64,000 nt of DNA from Paraconiothyrium sp. Pb-2020 (lineage: Eukaryota > Ascomycota > Dothideomycetes > Pleosporales > Didymosphaeriaceae). The DNA lies in assembly GCA_022419385.1 (NCBI GenBank), contig JAJUBI010000005.1, forward strand, positions 3,410,001 to 3,474,000, given 5' to 3'. The position numbers and the translations under genes are program-made. Positions 1-11,842 of the stretch are shown here, in pieces; the stretch's first letter is position 1; each line of letters starts with the position of its first letter. The notes under the pieces were generated by a model, which did not search any database, was not told the DNA's origin, and saw only the letters and a program-made list of their open reading frames with translations.

Positions 1-7
1 CCGTGAA

Positions 8-1297
8 ATGGAATGCGGCGAGACCAACGAGGCCGCGAACAGGAATCAGCCATGTGCAGACTCACACAAATCGAGTGCGGCGGCGGATCACGCTCTTCCC
101 TCACCCGCTCAATCCCCCGAACTGCCTGCTGAATCGTTGAAGCGGGAGGAGAAGGCGAAGCGGACAAAGGTGCACAAGCGGGAGAAGGAGCTGTTTGGGC
201 TTGTGACGCCCATCTTCTTGCCTCTGCTCGACGCCAGCGAGACCTCCAAGGAGAAAGAAAAGAAGAAGCGGCATAAGAAGAAAGACCCCGCTGACGGGAG
301 CTCTCCACCGAAACAGGCAAAATCGGAAACGGGAGATGCTGAAGAGATACAGCGCGAGTCAGCATCTTCGAGTCGCTTCAGCGACAAAATGGAGACGGAG
401 GGTGGCAGCAATATGAAGGACCCACAGAAGGAAAACCAGCCACCAGAAGCCGCCAAGAAGTCGAAACGCCCGACAATCAAAAAGTCCTCGCTGCGACACA
501 GCGGAGAGAAGCGCCGACGGAAGCGCGTCAGCCTAGTCATAGATGGCCAAACCGTCTTGCCAGCGGACCAAGTCACCGAGTCCCAGCTCATGTCGCCCAG
601 CGAGACCACTGCCTCCAGCGCCTCCAACTCGACCGTTTCTCTCGAAGACACGATAGACCCGAGACTGATGGGTGGAGAGGACGCTCCCATACATATTTCG
701 CACCAAGACCCCGTGCACCACAGCCTCGACCTCCCCTCCCATCTCCCCAGCGCCTCGCCCACCAAGCACACCGGCCATACCCTCCCCGGTTCGCCGCGAC
801 ACTCCCCCATCTACCAATCGCCTCCGTCTCACACACACCTCGAATACGAGCCTCCCCAGTCCACCACACGAACCTACCTCGATCCCTCATCCCCCAGCGA
901 CCCGACTACGATCCCGCGCCACGCCTCCGCAGCGCCTATTTACGCCGACGCCCTCGAGCTCGCCAACGAACCGGAGGAGGAGTTCAGCACGTACGTCGGC
1001 GGGATTTCAGGATCGGGGGTCGACGATGTCGACCAGACGGGCAGTCTAGGGTATCCGAGCAGTCTGGGGGCGAGCTACATGGAGAGTTATATGCAGAGCC
1101 GGCCGTTGAGCGTAAGGATGGCGGCGGCCGAGAAGGCAGGGTTGAGTGAGGGGGAGAGGAGGAGGTTGGTTAATGGGAAGGAGAGGGAAGAGCAGGAGAG
1201 GAAAGAGAGGGAGGCGAGGGAGGTGAGGGGGAAAGAGCAGATGAAAGAAAGGGATGATGATGATATGGATATCATCGGAAGTATGGAGGACTTTTGA
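8..1297 (+). CDS. Hypothetical disordered basic/acidic protein, possibly 5'-truncated
   Basis: I do not recognise this protein. The frame is open to the left edge of the window, so the ATG at 8 may be internal and the gene partial. The 429 visible residues are low in complexity. There are Lys-rich stretches near residues 45-60, 80-95 and 150-175 that could act as nuclear localisation signals. A Ser/Pro/His-rich middle follows, then a short ordered-looking segment ending in ESYMQSRPLSVRMAAAEKAG. The tail is charged (Glu/Arg, then Asp-rich) and ends IIGSMEDF. The pattern suggests a nuclear scaffold or regulatory protein, but no domain supports a function. The next gene is convergent. Confidence 0.6.
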   Translation: MECGETNEAANRNQPCADSHKSSAAADHALPSPAQSPELPAESLKREEKAKRTKVHKREKELFGLVTPIFLPLLDASETSKEKEKKKRHKKKDPADGSSPPKQAKSETGDAEEIQRESASSSRFSDKMETEGGSNMKDPQKENQPPEAAKKSKRPTIKKSSLRHSGEKRRRKRVSLVIDGQTVLPADQVTESQLMSPSETTASSASNSTVSLEDTIDPRLMGGEDAPIHISHQDPVHHSLDLPSHLPSASPTKHTGHTLPGSPRHSPIYQSPPSHTHLEYEPPQSTTRTYLDPSSPSDPTTIPRHASAAPIYADALELANEPEEEFSTYVGGISGSGVDDVDQTGSLGYPSSLGASYMESYMQSRPLSVRMAAAEKAGLSEGERRRLVNGKEREEQERKEREAREVRGKEQMKERDDDDMDIIGSMEDF

Positions 1298-1957
1298 GAC
1301 GGGGCACCGAGACGAACGGGCCACCGTTGCGTGTATGCTCTGGGAAACGGGGTATGCGCGAAGAGAGCACGTTGATTCTGATTAGTCAACGATAAAGCGC
1401 TCCGGTACTAGGCGTCAAAGCCAGGAAAACGTCATGTTACTGGTTGGTTTATGTGCTATGTTGCGCTTTTATGAATTGCTGGGTGGCTTTCTGATATATG
1501 CGCTGGCATGTCTTTGGAAGTACCGGTGTGTAGTGTTTGTACATAGCCGATGGAAACGGAAGCGGAATGATGATACGCTAGCATTCTAAAATGGCACCAC
1601 AGCGCACGTTACAATACTGTGTCATAGAGCAGGTTTTCAGCGTACCGCCGACATTCAAGTGAAGAGCCCATCAGACCTTTTCTCTAGCCTAATCATCGCG
1701 GATGCGGGTATCATCCCTGTTCCCTGAGCCTTCATAACCAAGTTTGGCATCCAGAACACCAACTACCACGGTGGGAACGCCGTTGCAACCCGAAGCGATG
1801 CTATATAAATGCCCATGCTGTTAACGAAACTCTCCGCATCGATGTTCTCTCTGCCTTTTTACCAAACAACGCCTGCGCTCTCAGATTGGCCGGACGCCGT
1901 TCTGCAGCAACTTGCAACATATATTCAAAACGCATCGCACTGCTTTCGCGGACGGCT
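1298..1957. other. Convergent 3' intergenic region
   Basis: This 660-bp stretch lies between the stop of the first gene and the stop of the convergent gene at 1958-2692. I see no coding signal, RNA gene or repeat; it should hold two 3' UTRs. Confidence 0.5.
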
Positions 1958-2692
1958 CTAAGCCTGCCCCAAGGGCGCGCCCATGTTCATCCTCGGCTTC
2001 TTGAGTAACACGCCGTCGAAAACCTCATCGGGCGGCGTCTTGCGGCTTTCTTTGGACGTCCGCCTGCTAAGCAGCATAGCATCGTCCTCATGCCCAACCT
2101 CGCGCTCCGGCTCTGTAGAATTACTACGGGAGCTTGTGCGTTCCTGGGCAATCCGTAGCTTCTCCAGCTCCTGGTCCAACACGTGCAGCGGTATGGTGTC
2201 GTCTGCGCCGTCTCCTGGCTGTGGAGGGAGGGTGAGCGGGCCGCTTAGGTAGTCTTCGCCGGGGGAAGAGGGGCCTTCGGAAGGTGGGAGGGGCGAGAGG
2301 GCGCGTGGTATTATTGGTGTGTGGCCGGCGTAGAGTTTGTTCGCGGCGGGAAGAGGCGACATTACAGCCTCGGTGGGCGGTGGTGATCGAGGGTTCTCGT
2401 CGAACATGGCTGGACCGGGTATGGAGATGCGGGCTTGCAGAACGGGGCGCGTTTTGCGCTTGAGGAGCATGCTAGGCTGCATGTTGCTGGCGTTGTAGTC
2501 GCCGGTTGCTGGGTATGAGTTCGGGGGAGCGTCTGGTACGGGGAACTGCGACTTATCAAGGGCCATGTCGTCGGGTGGTGTAGGTGTGCCTGTGACGGCT
2601 TGAGGCGAGACGAGGGCCTGCGGACGAGGCGCCGGGTCTTTGCAGAGGCCCTGGATCTCGGTCTGACTGCTGCGAGAGACGTAATGTTCCAT
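1958..2692 (-). CDS. Hypothetical Pro/Ser-rich protein
   Basis: A single-exon frame of 244 residues. The frame is open further upstream to a GTG at 2725, but the first ATG is at 2692 and is taken as the start (MEHYVSRSSQTE). The sequence is rich in Pro and Ser. It has a basic KRKTRP patch in the first third and a short helical segment (LHVLDQELEKLRIAQERT) near residue 175. A second basic stretch lies near the C-terminus (LLKKPRMNMG). No catalytic motif, membrane segment or signal peptide is visible. It is probably disordered and possibly nuclear. It is convergent with the first gene and divergent from the hydrolase at 3912. Confidence 0.6.
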   Translation of the reverse strand: MEHYVSRSSQTEIQGLCKDPAPRPQALVSPQAVTGTPTPPDDMALDKSQFPVPDAPPNSYPATGDYNASNMQPSMLLKRKTRPVLQARISIPGPAMFDENPRSPPPTEAVMSPLPAANKLYAGHTPIIPRALSPLPPSEGPSSPGEDYLSGPLTLPPQPGDGADDTIPLHVLDQELEKLRIAQERTSSRSNSTEPEREVGHEDDAMLLSRRTSKESRKTPPDEVFDGVLLKKPRMNMGAPLGQA

Positions 2693-3911
2693 CGTATGAC
2701 GGCTGGCTAGCGCACTACCGGGCACTAGGAGGGGTCTTGATTATGCGTGCGGAGTGAGCTACTGCGGTGCGGGTTACCGTGATTGGGGTGACGTGCGGGA
2801 GCGCGATCGCGATACAAGTGAATGTGTTGGGTGGGATCGTGAGTCGACGAGCGGCAGTTGGCACGGCGGATCGAGGGCGCGCGGAAAATTAATGCTGCAC
2901 GCTTGCTGGGTTGCAGTATCGCTGCGGAGGCTTCTCCAGGTCGGGTGGGCGCTGTTAGGTAGCGGGCGTGTCACTATGGGGAGTGAACTGGAAGCAGCCT
3001 TCCCACGGGCGCGACGTCATCGAGCGGCCGCATATTGTGCCTGACGGTCGCTGATCGCTGGCACGTCTACATTTGGGTGTTTTGACTGCCACGACAGCGG
3101 CATCACACGTGGGACATCCGGTCGCGTTACGGCTTATCGGAGCGCTGCTCCTCCGCTGCGTGTGAATGGCAGTCGGCAGTTTACTGCAGGTGTGCTTGCG
3201 AGCATGTGATTGTTGTGTCTCGAGGGCTGCATGCACCCCGGACTGTTTGCGACCCTTGGCATGGCACGTCGTGAACGGACCAGCCCCATTCCTGGGATAG
3301 TCCAGACTCAGGCTGCATGGGCGTTCGCAGACTGGAGGTAAACATTGGACATGGTGTTGTACTGTTTGATCGTCGGAGATCCACTCTGTATAGCCTCAAA
3401 TCCCAATCCTTTTCATCAAGCCCTCCTCTGTACGCTGTCCCAGTACCTACGCATCAACCGGTCGAACCTGTTCACCTACAAAAAGAACCTAACAATCTCT
3501 CTCCGCGTAATCTCAGGTTTCCTGTCCAAGTGGCAGGCCTGATAGACCTCCTGAGCACTATTGGCTATGACGGAGTGTACAGAAGGATCTGCCCCCGCGC
3601 TCGAGCTTTCTGGGTCGCGGGGTCAAGCCTCATGAGGGGCGTGCAATACGATAGCATCACAACCACACATATACTGGCGCAAAGCACGGCGAGCGTGTGG
3701 CGTGAGCAACATTCCACTGCCTTCTTTCTGTAGTCTCTGCAATACCATCTCCCTGCTGTACGTCTGGAAATTTCCGACTTCTTCCGCTGCGCATCACTGC
3801 ATCACGCTTGCTTGCCTAGTCTGCATTTGGATAATTCAACGCCAACAACAGAATTCTCCCACGGCCGTCGATCCAGGCAGTATCAAAATCGCAGTGATTG
3901 CGAAACAGATC
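2693..3911. other. Divergent promoter region
   Basis: This 1.2-kb stretch separates the divergent starts at 2692 (minus) and 3912 (plus). Open frames here are short and lack support. The frame of the hydrolase is open back to a GTG at 3702, with no ATG before 3912, so that part is treated as 5' UTR. I see no RNA gene. Confidence 0.45.
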
Positions 3912-5066
3912 ATGGCACGAAAACAATCCATTATGAAAGAGCTGGGGACTTTAGAAGCATCGATGAGCCGGAAACCATTAACTCATCACTTAGCGCCACA
4001 TGACGACAACCCATCACTTCAGTCCTCAGAGGAAGACCTACCTCCCTTTCCAGACCCAGAGATATCGTCCTGCATACTAGACGGCAAACCAGGAGCAAAG
4101 ATAGCCTACACATACTACCCCGCCTCCCCCTCGCACCGGCCCAATCCCTTCTCCAAATCCCTCGTCGTCTTTCTCAATGGCATGGTCCAGCCCCGCGCCT
4201 CCTGGGACGCTTCTCTGCAAAAGTTCCTCGAAAAGAGAATAACAAATCGCCTTCCCTATCCAGCGCTCTTGACATACGATCGTTATGGCCAGGGAGACAG
4301 TGACCGCGACCCCGACGACCCCTCCCAAGAAGGACCCTCCCACGGCCACGATGCACAGAGCGTTGTCCACTGTCTCCGCCAGTTCACCCTCCAAATCTGG
4401 AAAGAACACCTTGATACCTCGAATCCTACCGCATTTCCGTGCCTAATCTTCGTATGCAACAGCATCGGGTGCGCCCTCGCACGTCTCTTTGCGCAAACCT
4501 ATCCTGGCACAGTGCTCGGTCTGCTCTTCCTAGACAGTGTGATTGCGAACACGGATTTCGTTTCGATATGGCCGGATCCCGACGCCCCGAGTTTCGATAG
4601 CAACGTCTTACCCCCCGGGACGAAGAAGGAGGACGTAAGGAGCGCGAGGATCAACATGGCGAAAATGTTTCACCCGGATGTGCCCAGCCGCGAGGGCCTC
4701 AGCCGACGCAACCTCGCCACTCTCTTGCCTCACGCAGACTCCCCAAAGCTGGAAGGATATCACGGCGAAGGACCTTACATGACGGTCGTGGGTCACGACT
4801 GGGAGACGTTCGCCGACCAAACGGAGCAGGGGGTATTGAAAGTACCCAAACTACTCACAATGACATATGTGAATCCTGTGTGGCAGCGATATAACGAGGG
4901 TTTGACCCGTATTACGGACGAGGGAAAAGCGATTGGCCCGATCGTGGCGGTGGGGAGTGGGCATTTTGTGCAGGTTGATAAGCCAGGGTTCGTGGCGGAT
5001 GAGTTGGTCAGTTTGTTGGATAGGGTGGTGAATCAGGTGAAGCAAATTCATATCAAGGAGTATTAG
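3912..5066 (+). CDS. Alpha/beta-hydrolase fold protein
   Basis: An intronless gene of 384 residues, started at the first ATG of the frame (MARKQSIMKE). It shows the alpha/beta-hydrolase plan. There is a beta-strand with an oxyanion-type turn (LVVFLNGMVQP), the TYDRYGQGDSD segment typical of the family, and a nucleophile elbow around VCNSIGCALA with Ser at about residue 184. A C-terminal GSGHFVQVDKP supplies the catalytic His at about residue 351. The elbow reads N-S-I-G rather than the usual G-x-S-x-G, as in several fungal members. No signal peptide is seen from this start, so it is probably intracellular. The substrate cannot be told: esterase, thioesterase or epoxide hydrolase are all possible. 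Confidence 0.8.
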   Translation: MARKQSIMKELGTLEASMSRKPLTHHLAPHDDNPSLQSSEEDLPPFPDPEISSCILDGKPGAKIAYTYYPASPSHRPNPFSKSLVVFLNGMVQPRASWDASLQKFLEKRITNRLPYPALLTYDRYGQGDSDRDPDDPSQEGPSHGHDAQSVVHCLRQFTLQIWKEHLDTSNPTAFPCLIFVCNSIGCALARLFAQTYPGTVLGLLFLDSVIANTDFVSIWPDPDAPSFDSNVLPPGTKKEDVRSARINMAKMFHPDVPSREGLSRRNLATLLPHADSPKLEGYHGEGPYMTVVGHDWETFADQTEQGVLKVPKLLTMTYVNPVWQRYNEGLTRITDEGKAIGPIVAVGSGHFVQVDKPGFVADELVSLLDRVVNQVKQIHIKEY

Positions 5067-5591
5067 GCGGGTGTTTGTTCTAGTGCCGATATTGCACTGT
5101 GTAAGATGTTGTGGACGACATGCAGGACGTAGTATCTTCAGCTACTCGACTCGAAAATGCTGTATTATGAAGGGTGGATACGGGACTATCCTGTGGTCTT
5201 GTATTTCCTATGGAGTGAACCCATAGTTATCATTGTTACACATTCTTTTCGGTAAAACGACGAAGCACGTCAATAGATGATTGTGATGGGCCTAGCTGGC
5301 ATGAACCGACAATATTTGGGAAAGCTGTGCGTTTGTAAGGGGGAGCTTTAGGATGATTGGGTTGGACATGGCTCACTCGCGATAACACACTTTACGCACA
5401 CTATCATCTTGAAGAGCCATGTATCACATGATGCTGCCCAGCACGAATACAGCATCTTGAACGACCCCAATATGGGTTATAGACACATAAACGAAAGCTA
5501 AGTGCAGGCTCCATACTTACCTATCTTATAACCTCAAAAAATCCACCAAATTCAAATCCGAGATACAACACTATAGCCCTGCCAGAGTCCC
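5067..5591. other. Convergent 3' intergenic region
   Basis: This 525-bp stretch lies between two convergent stops. It is rather AT-rich and shows no frame, RNA gene or repeat that I can support. Confidence 0.45.
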
Positions 5592-8500
5592 TCACTCCAA
5601 CCATTTCTCATCCAATTCCTCGAGGAAATTTAGATCAACTCCGACAAAGCTCCTCCAAAAATCAATCTCCAACCTCCAAGGTTTCGTCGTAACCGCCCAG
5701 GTAACCCCCTCACTCAACCGCCTACAATCGCCTCTATCTTCACCCATCACCAGGATCAGATCCCTTGCCACAATTACCTTCTCCTTCTTCAGCATCTTAC
5801 GCCACGGTTCCAGCCTTAGACTCAGTTGCTGATGCACGCTCCACTCGCTATACGGCATGTCCTTGGGAATGAACTTGAATTCCCAGAGGCGCTCGCGGTC
5901 GTCGAGGAAGGCGACCATCTTGCGCTTATCGATGCCGAGCATGAGCGGGTAGAAGTGCGGTGCGGACCACATGCGGAGTGCGGAAAAGCATGCAGAAGGA
6001 TGTTTTTCTTTGAACTTGCGCGCTATGTCGAGAAGGTATGCGCGGTCAAAGGGTGTAGGGTCCACGAGGTGCGAGAGGACCTGTGCGCGGGGCATGTTCA
6101 TGCGCCAGTCGATGTAGAGGTCTAATGGGCGTCCTGGCTCAGCAGCAGCGGTGGCAAAGCCGTCGGCGCCCTCGGCGTAAGAGTTATGAATGATGCCGGC
6201 CTTAAAGAGACGGATTATAACGGGACGCATAGCTTTGCGCCACTCGAGGGGCATAATGTCGTAAGTGTTGTCATCTACCTCGCGGTTGTTGTCACGGCGG
6301 AGACGGTCCCATTCTTCCCAGAAGGATTTAGGCATTGTTTTGCTGGATTTATGGGTGCGGCGGTCGGGGATGTGCTTTGCGCGTTCGGCTTGGTCGAGGA
6401 GGTTGGAGTCTTTGAACATATTGCCCTTCTCCGAGTTCAGGAAGGTTTCGGTGTCGAAGAAAAGCGCGACTGCAGCGTATGCGTTGAAAGCGTCGTCGAC
6501 AATTCTTCGTTCCTGCGTGAATAGAGAAGCCATGTCCATGAACTTGCAGAGTTCGAAAGGTCCGCGATTGAGACTGGTCATGACGATGTCATCCATAACG
6601 GAGGCCATGAATCGCCAATGAACCTCCTTCCTCATAGCGTTGTGTGATAGGTCGCCTTGGTGCCAGCTATGTTTGAATACCTTGGAGTGTATGTCAGTTG
6701 GGGTAATGTGTTATAAGTGATCGAGGGATTGTATCACCTTTGATTTCTCACGGTCAAGCATCCCCATGAAATCCGCTTCCATGGCCTCGTCATCAGAATG
6801 ATATTCTTTAACGCGCCTCATGCTCAAGCGCATGGTTGCCATAAGATCCGGGGGATGATTCCTTATAGTCGATGGTATATGATAAGCAGAGGCGGGACTC
6901 TTCAAAATAGAGAGGAAATAATCAGGTTCGCCTAGATGGTTGAGCGACATTAGCAGCGTGCAGCGTTCGTTGTATTCGTCATCTGACATCTCTGCTTGGG
7001 CTCGAAAGTGCTAGATTTACGACTTGTTAACATACCTTTGGCATATATTGTCTTAGACCTAAATTGGTCCTCTAGGGTTTCCATCGCAGCCTCCACATCC
7101 CCTGTGTTTGCAAAGGAGTAATCGAAGTCACCGTCGGAATCTTCGTCCGATTCGTCCTCATCGGTCTCCCAGTCCTCGTCACCATCGTCATCCAAGGCAT
7201 CGACCCCAGAAGCGTCATCACTCCATAGGGAGTCGTCTTCCGATAGCTCCTCATCTGAGTCGAGGTCCCTCGCAAAGCGTCGAAGGTCGATCGTGGGCTT
7301 CTTCTCGAACATCTCCAGCAAGCTCGGATTCGCTCGGAACACATTGTCCTTCATCTCACCGGTACCCTCTTCTGGGAAGAGAATGGAATCTTCGATTTCA
7401 TCCGCCTCAGTGTAGACGAATGTTTGGTCGATCCCTTCGTTCATGGTTTGTGGATTCCTATTGCCAGGATTGTACCGAAACGCATGCGCGTTGGCTCTTA
7501 AGAAATCCCACATTGACTGGACCTCTTCCCCGGGTTTAATCGAGCGCACCCTCGAGGTGCCCTTCTCGATTGTGATTGATTCAAAAATTGGAGCGCAGAT
7601 CTTGAACATGTCCTTTACGTCCTTGACGCGGATGGCTCGAGCCAGAAGCTGTGCAAGTTAGCATCAAGTACTGGTGCTGCACGCCATCCAGGTGACTAGG
7701 GCTAATTGCACAACAAGATATGCATTACTTACCTCTTCAAGTCTGCGCTGCAGTACGAAGTAAGGTTTTCCAGGCTCTGCATCCCAGACGTAGACATCAT
7801 AGTACTCTTCAAAGCCGAAATGCCACTTCCTGGAGTTTTCCACGGTTTCAAAGAACTCGGGACCGATTTCGATGGTATTCTCATACTCATTCTTACTAGC
7901 GCGGCCCCAACCAGCCTTCTCGCGGAGGAGCCAAAATTCCTCTTCTGGTGGTCGAACAAGGATTTTGCCTGTCTTTCGGTCACGAACCAGGGCACGTATT
8001 TCCCATGTCTCCATGGATAGGTACTGAATGAAGCGACGGCTGACAGCATCATCTCTTTTGATGTTTCCGCAGATGAAGTTTCTCATCTCCGTAAATTGAT
8101 GAGAACGACGAGCTTTGAAGAGAACGCGCAGGTTAGCAACGTTGCAAAGTGTCGGTTGCGGATACACATACCCATTCCACGAGAGCCAGTCTGGAAGTAA
8201 TGAGTCACCTTTTCCGCGTGGTCACTCACGAAGTACGGGATGAACCCGAGCTGTAGTAGCTGTTGGCGCATAATGTCGCCCACGAACCTAGTCCACTTAG
8301 GCGCCGGAAAATAATGATGCAGAGCAAGGATGTTGAGTTCAAAGAACTCATTCCAATTGCGACAGAGCTCAATTGCATCAAACAAACTGGAGTCCTTCGC
8401 GATAACGGAGAAGTGGTACCATCCACCGCGACCAAGGGCCTTCTCGGATGGATAATTATACATGTAGCGACCGCACACTTTGATGCGCGTTCGTTTGCGC

Positions 8501-10077
8501 TCGTAACTGGTTTCATCCACGTCATCGTCAAAGTCCACTATGGCGTCTTTCTCCTCATGACCAAAAATCTTCTGCTCTATCTTAGCATCCTTGGCAGCCT
8601 TTTCGCGCTTTGTCTGGTACTTCTCTGGGAGACGGGATTTATCGCGGAATTGGAGAGCATATTTATCTGGGATTTTGCTTTTCTGGTTGTCGTCATCGTC
8701 TTCCTCCGGTCTGACTGCGTTGGGCTCTTCAGATGTTCCGTCCTCTCCACGGACAAAATCAGCACAAGCATCTCGGACATCCTGCAGGCCCGGACGCTCA
8801 AGCTTTAGGCATAGGTCACGCAAATGTTCTCGAGCAACATCGTCGTCAGCCAGAAAATCCTCAATACTGTCCGATCGAAGTGCGATTGGCAGTAGAGTCG
8901 CATGAGATAGCAGGAGTCGGCAAAAAAGCAAATGCTTAACCTCAACAACCTCCTCGAGTAAAATTTCGAGCTCATCCTCGGGAATGGGCTTTGTCTCGGC
9001 GTGTATACCGGCGGATCCACCAGACGAGGGCGTGTAGAATCCCATGGGTCGCTCATACCTGACAGGCTTACGCAGCCTATCTCGCATCTGAGATTTGGTC
9101 TCCATCTCAATGGTTTTGGGCCCCTTCTCGTCAGATGACTGTTTGGTAGGGTTCTCAAGTTTCTTCTGTTCCGCATTGGCTTTCTTGGCTCTCTTCTTCG
9201 CGCTCTTAGATAGAGGCTTCTCCTTATCAGGCTCGGACGTACTGGGTCCAGTTGCGGTAGTGGGGTCATTATCTTCCTTCGCCGCAGTCGAGGAACTATG
9301 GTCTTGAAGCATTAGGAAGAGTTTGATTAGGTCGACGTAGTTGGCGCGTTCGTAGCCGAAAATGCCCTGAACTGGATCCCAGTCATCTTGCTCCTCTTCA
9401 GACATCTCAGACAAACGTTGCTCGAATGCCCCATGTAGGTACTCCTCTTCGCGTTTCTTGTCTTCTTTGGCAGCGATCTCCCGCTGTTGACGCTGGAGAT
9501 CCTTCTCGTGGCGTTTGAGCAGCAGAGCTTCCAGCTTGATCTTTTTGCTCTCATTCTCACGCTGGCTTTCTTCTTCCTCTTGGCGACTCTTGACCCACCC
9601 GAGCCACTCTTTTTTCTTGTGCACAATCTCTGCACCGCGTTTACCGAGGCGTTCCAAAGCTCTTGCCATCACGTGCTTGTCATTGAGAAGCTTTGTTAGG
9701 TACTTTTCGTGGCCGTAGTCCATGTCCACAGCGTAGAAGTGACTATGGTGAAGCTTGCGAGCTTTGATGACTCTGTCGAGCAAGACATACTTCTTAAACA
9801 GATACTCGTGAAGTTCTTGGAGACTGGCTTCGTCTTCGACACCTTTGAAGTCTTGCACTACAATCGATGTCTTGGTGTTGATGAGGTAAGGCGGCTGATT
9901 ATCGTTAAGTACATCGAGCTCTTGGTTGCGCTTCTTGTAGCCGCGGTACATGGCCTGGCATTGTCGAGAGTGAAAAGCGCAAAGACGACCGTCCAGAGAT
10001 GTTGCTTCTTTGTCGCATAGAGTCTGCCCAGACAAGTCTGAGAGCAGGCGCGCCCGGCAGATAGCTGGATCAGCCAT
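5592..10077 (-). CDS. Large conserved-looking unknown protein, 5 exons
   Basis: Exons are 10077-8172, 8112-7733, 7648-7036, 6991-6738 and 6680-5592. The four introns (44-84 nt) have GT/AG ends, and all phases join cleanly into 1413 residues. The upstream frame reaches a GTG at 10203, but the first ATG is at 10077 (MADPAICRARLL). The N-terminus has a Cys/His cluster (TLCDKEA, LCAFHSRQC) that could bind zinc. A long charged coiled coil follows at about residues 150-260, then a Lys-rich linker. A 60-residue acidic block lies near 7100-7290. The remainder looks globular and contains FNWNEFFELN-like aromatic segments. No named domain is recognised, no membrane segment or signal peptide is seen, and the function is unknown. 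Confidence 0.8.
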
Positions 10078-10912
10078 GGCGAGTTGGATGTCGCTCAAAC
10101 CGATACTATGAGAACGTGCTGCAGAATGCTCTAGGCGGGTTGAGAGTTCGACTTTATCCCGCAAAGGTCTTGCGGCGTAGGGTTTGCCCAAGCTGTGATT
10201 CACGCGTACTGATGAGTTCTCGCCTTAGTCAAGAACCAGAGGTACAAATTCATCTAGCGGGAGCGGGGCAGCACAAGAACATTGATTTAAAGACCATAAG
10301 TTCCAAAACACCTAAGCATGACGATGCGCAGTTGGGACTGAATGCGGTCGAAATGCGGCTGATGGACGGGTTTCGGAGTTCTGAACTAAGGTGGAGCAGG
10401 AGCTGATGCCATGACTCGTGGTGCGGGTGACGTTCACGCGTTGGCGATCAAAACAATGCGAACTCCCGTGACGACTTGAAAACCTTCAAGATCGCTACTC
10501 ACGCTTTACCATGTTAACACAAGATTTTGGTTGCATTTAGCTCTATCGCATAGGCCAGGACCACAAGACGTATTTTACCTGTTAGAACGGAATGGTTTTG
10601 TCAAAAGTAAGTGCATGTGAACGTCACCGAACTGCCTATAGCAGGTCAAGGTATATTGTCAACTATGTTCACAGCGTGCCCCGAATCTACTGTCTTCAAG
10701 TCGTTTTAACTACTCCAAGGGCTTTCTCTGAGCCTCCCGAGACCTTCGTGCCTTCGAGGCACCTCGATGGCCACCAGATCAACCTTCCGATGCCTGTAAT
10801 GACCCTTGGGGCCGCATAGCTAGATGGAGGATACGTGTACCTCCCTCGCAATACCGAGGTTCGCGAAGATATCGCTTGATAGTGCATTATGAGCGCGGTC
10901 CGGTCCAGGGAC
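10078..10912. other. Intergenic region
   Basis: This 835-bp stretch lies upstream of the large unknown gene and downstream of CWC24, both on the minus strand. Only short unsupported frames are present. It should contain the promoter of the former and the 3' UTR of the latter. Confidence 0.45.
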
Positions 10913-11842
10913 TCAATCACCCTTCTCCGCTTCTTCCGCTTCAGCCTCAGCCTTCTTCTTGTCCTCCCATTCCTTCTTTTTAGCGAGCAATTTTTGCAGA
11001 TTCTTCGCCCCGTTGAAGACGCCGTACGTTTTTGCGCTGCAATTTGCGCACGTAGGATCCTTGCGATACCGCTTCAAGGCACATGCTTCGCAGAAATAGT
11101 GCCCACACTTTGTGATGATAGGGTTCTTGTACGGTTGCTTGCAGATGATGCATGCGAATGGTATTTTTTCCAGCATTGATAGGTCGATACCATCCTCATC
11201 TTTCTTTCCGTCGCGATTTGCCGACGCGACAACAGTACCACCCGGCTTTTTTCCCTTGTTTGACGTTTCCCATTCCTTGTCCAGTTTCCATCCTGCCGCA
11301 TAATCCTCGCGAGCGTGTAGAAACTTGCAGCCGTCTCCAAAACCGCAGAAGCCGGTCTGCTTATAATCCTTGCACACGTCTGGTGTGTAGTCGACCATAG
11401 TGATTGTGCGTACGTTGGACGACGACTTTTGCGGACCAACCTTGCGCTCCGGCACGTTTGAGTCTTTTTCCACCAATGACTGTGGTTTCGAAAGCGAGCG
11501 TGTACTTCCGAGCAGGCTCTTCGAGCTGAGCGCATCGTCTGCGTTATCGTTCTCGTACCAGTTGGACGCTTTGGTGGCGTCGTCGTTGGCTTCTATCACG
11601 GCGGCGCGGTTGGCTTCGTATTTCGTTGTGCCTTCAATGACTGTGTTGAGCGGTCTGTCTGCGGTGGAAGCCTTTAGCGCATGGTCATTAACCTTCCGCC
11701 TCTTTACGACGCGACCGTCTTCGCCTCCGTCGTCTGAACCTGAGGAATCCGAGTCTGATCGTGGTGGCGGCGCTGCTTTTCGGGGTGCTGCTTTTGCACC
11801 TCGCTTCTTGAACTTGACGATGGGTACCCCTGTGTCGGCCAT
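10913..11842 (-). CDS. CWC24: Pre-mRNA-splicing factor CWC24 (CCCH + RING)
   Basis: A single-exon gene of 309 residues. Earlier in-frame ATGs exist, but the start at 11842 gives the family-like N-terminus (MADTGVPIVKFKKRG). The N-terminal third is disordered and acidic/basic. Next comes a CCCH zinc finger (CKDYKQTGFCGFGDGCKFLH). The C-terminal C3HC4 RING begins CIICKQPYKNP, continues with KCGHYFCEAC and ends with CANC. This order and length match fungal Cwc24 and animal RNF113. Cwc24 is a nuclear spliceosome component that contacts the 5' splice site around activation and works with the Prp19-associated complex. It ends in a Glu/Lys-rich helix. ISY1, another Prp19-associated factor, lies 8 kb away. 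Confidence 0.92.
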   Translation of the reverse strand: MADTGVPIVKFKKRGAKAAPRKAAPPPRSDSDSSGSDDGGEDGRVVKRRKVNDHALKASTADRPLNTVIEGTTKYEANRAAVIEANDDATKASNWYENDNADDALSSKSLLGSTRSLSKPQSLVEKDSNVPERKVGPQKSSSNVRTITMVDYTPDVCKDYKQTGFCGFGDGCKFLHAREDYAAGWKLDKEWETSNKGKKPGGTVVASANRDGKKDEDGIDLSMLEKIPFACIICKQPYKNPIITKCGHYFCEACALKRYRKDPTCANCSAKTYGVFNGAKNLQKLLAKKKEWEDKKKAEAEAEEAEKGD

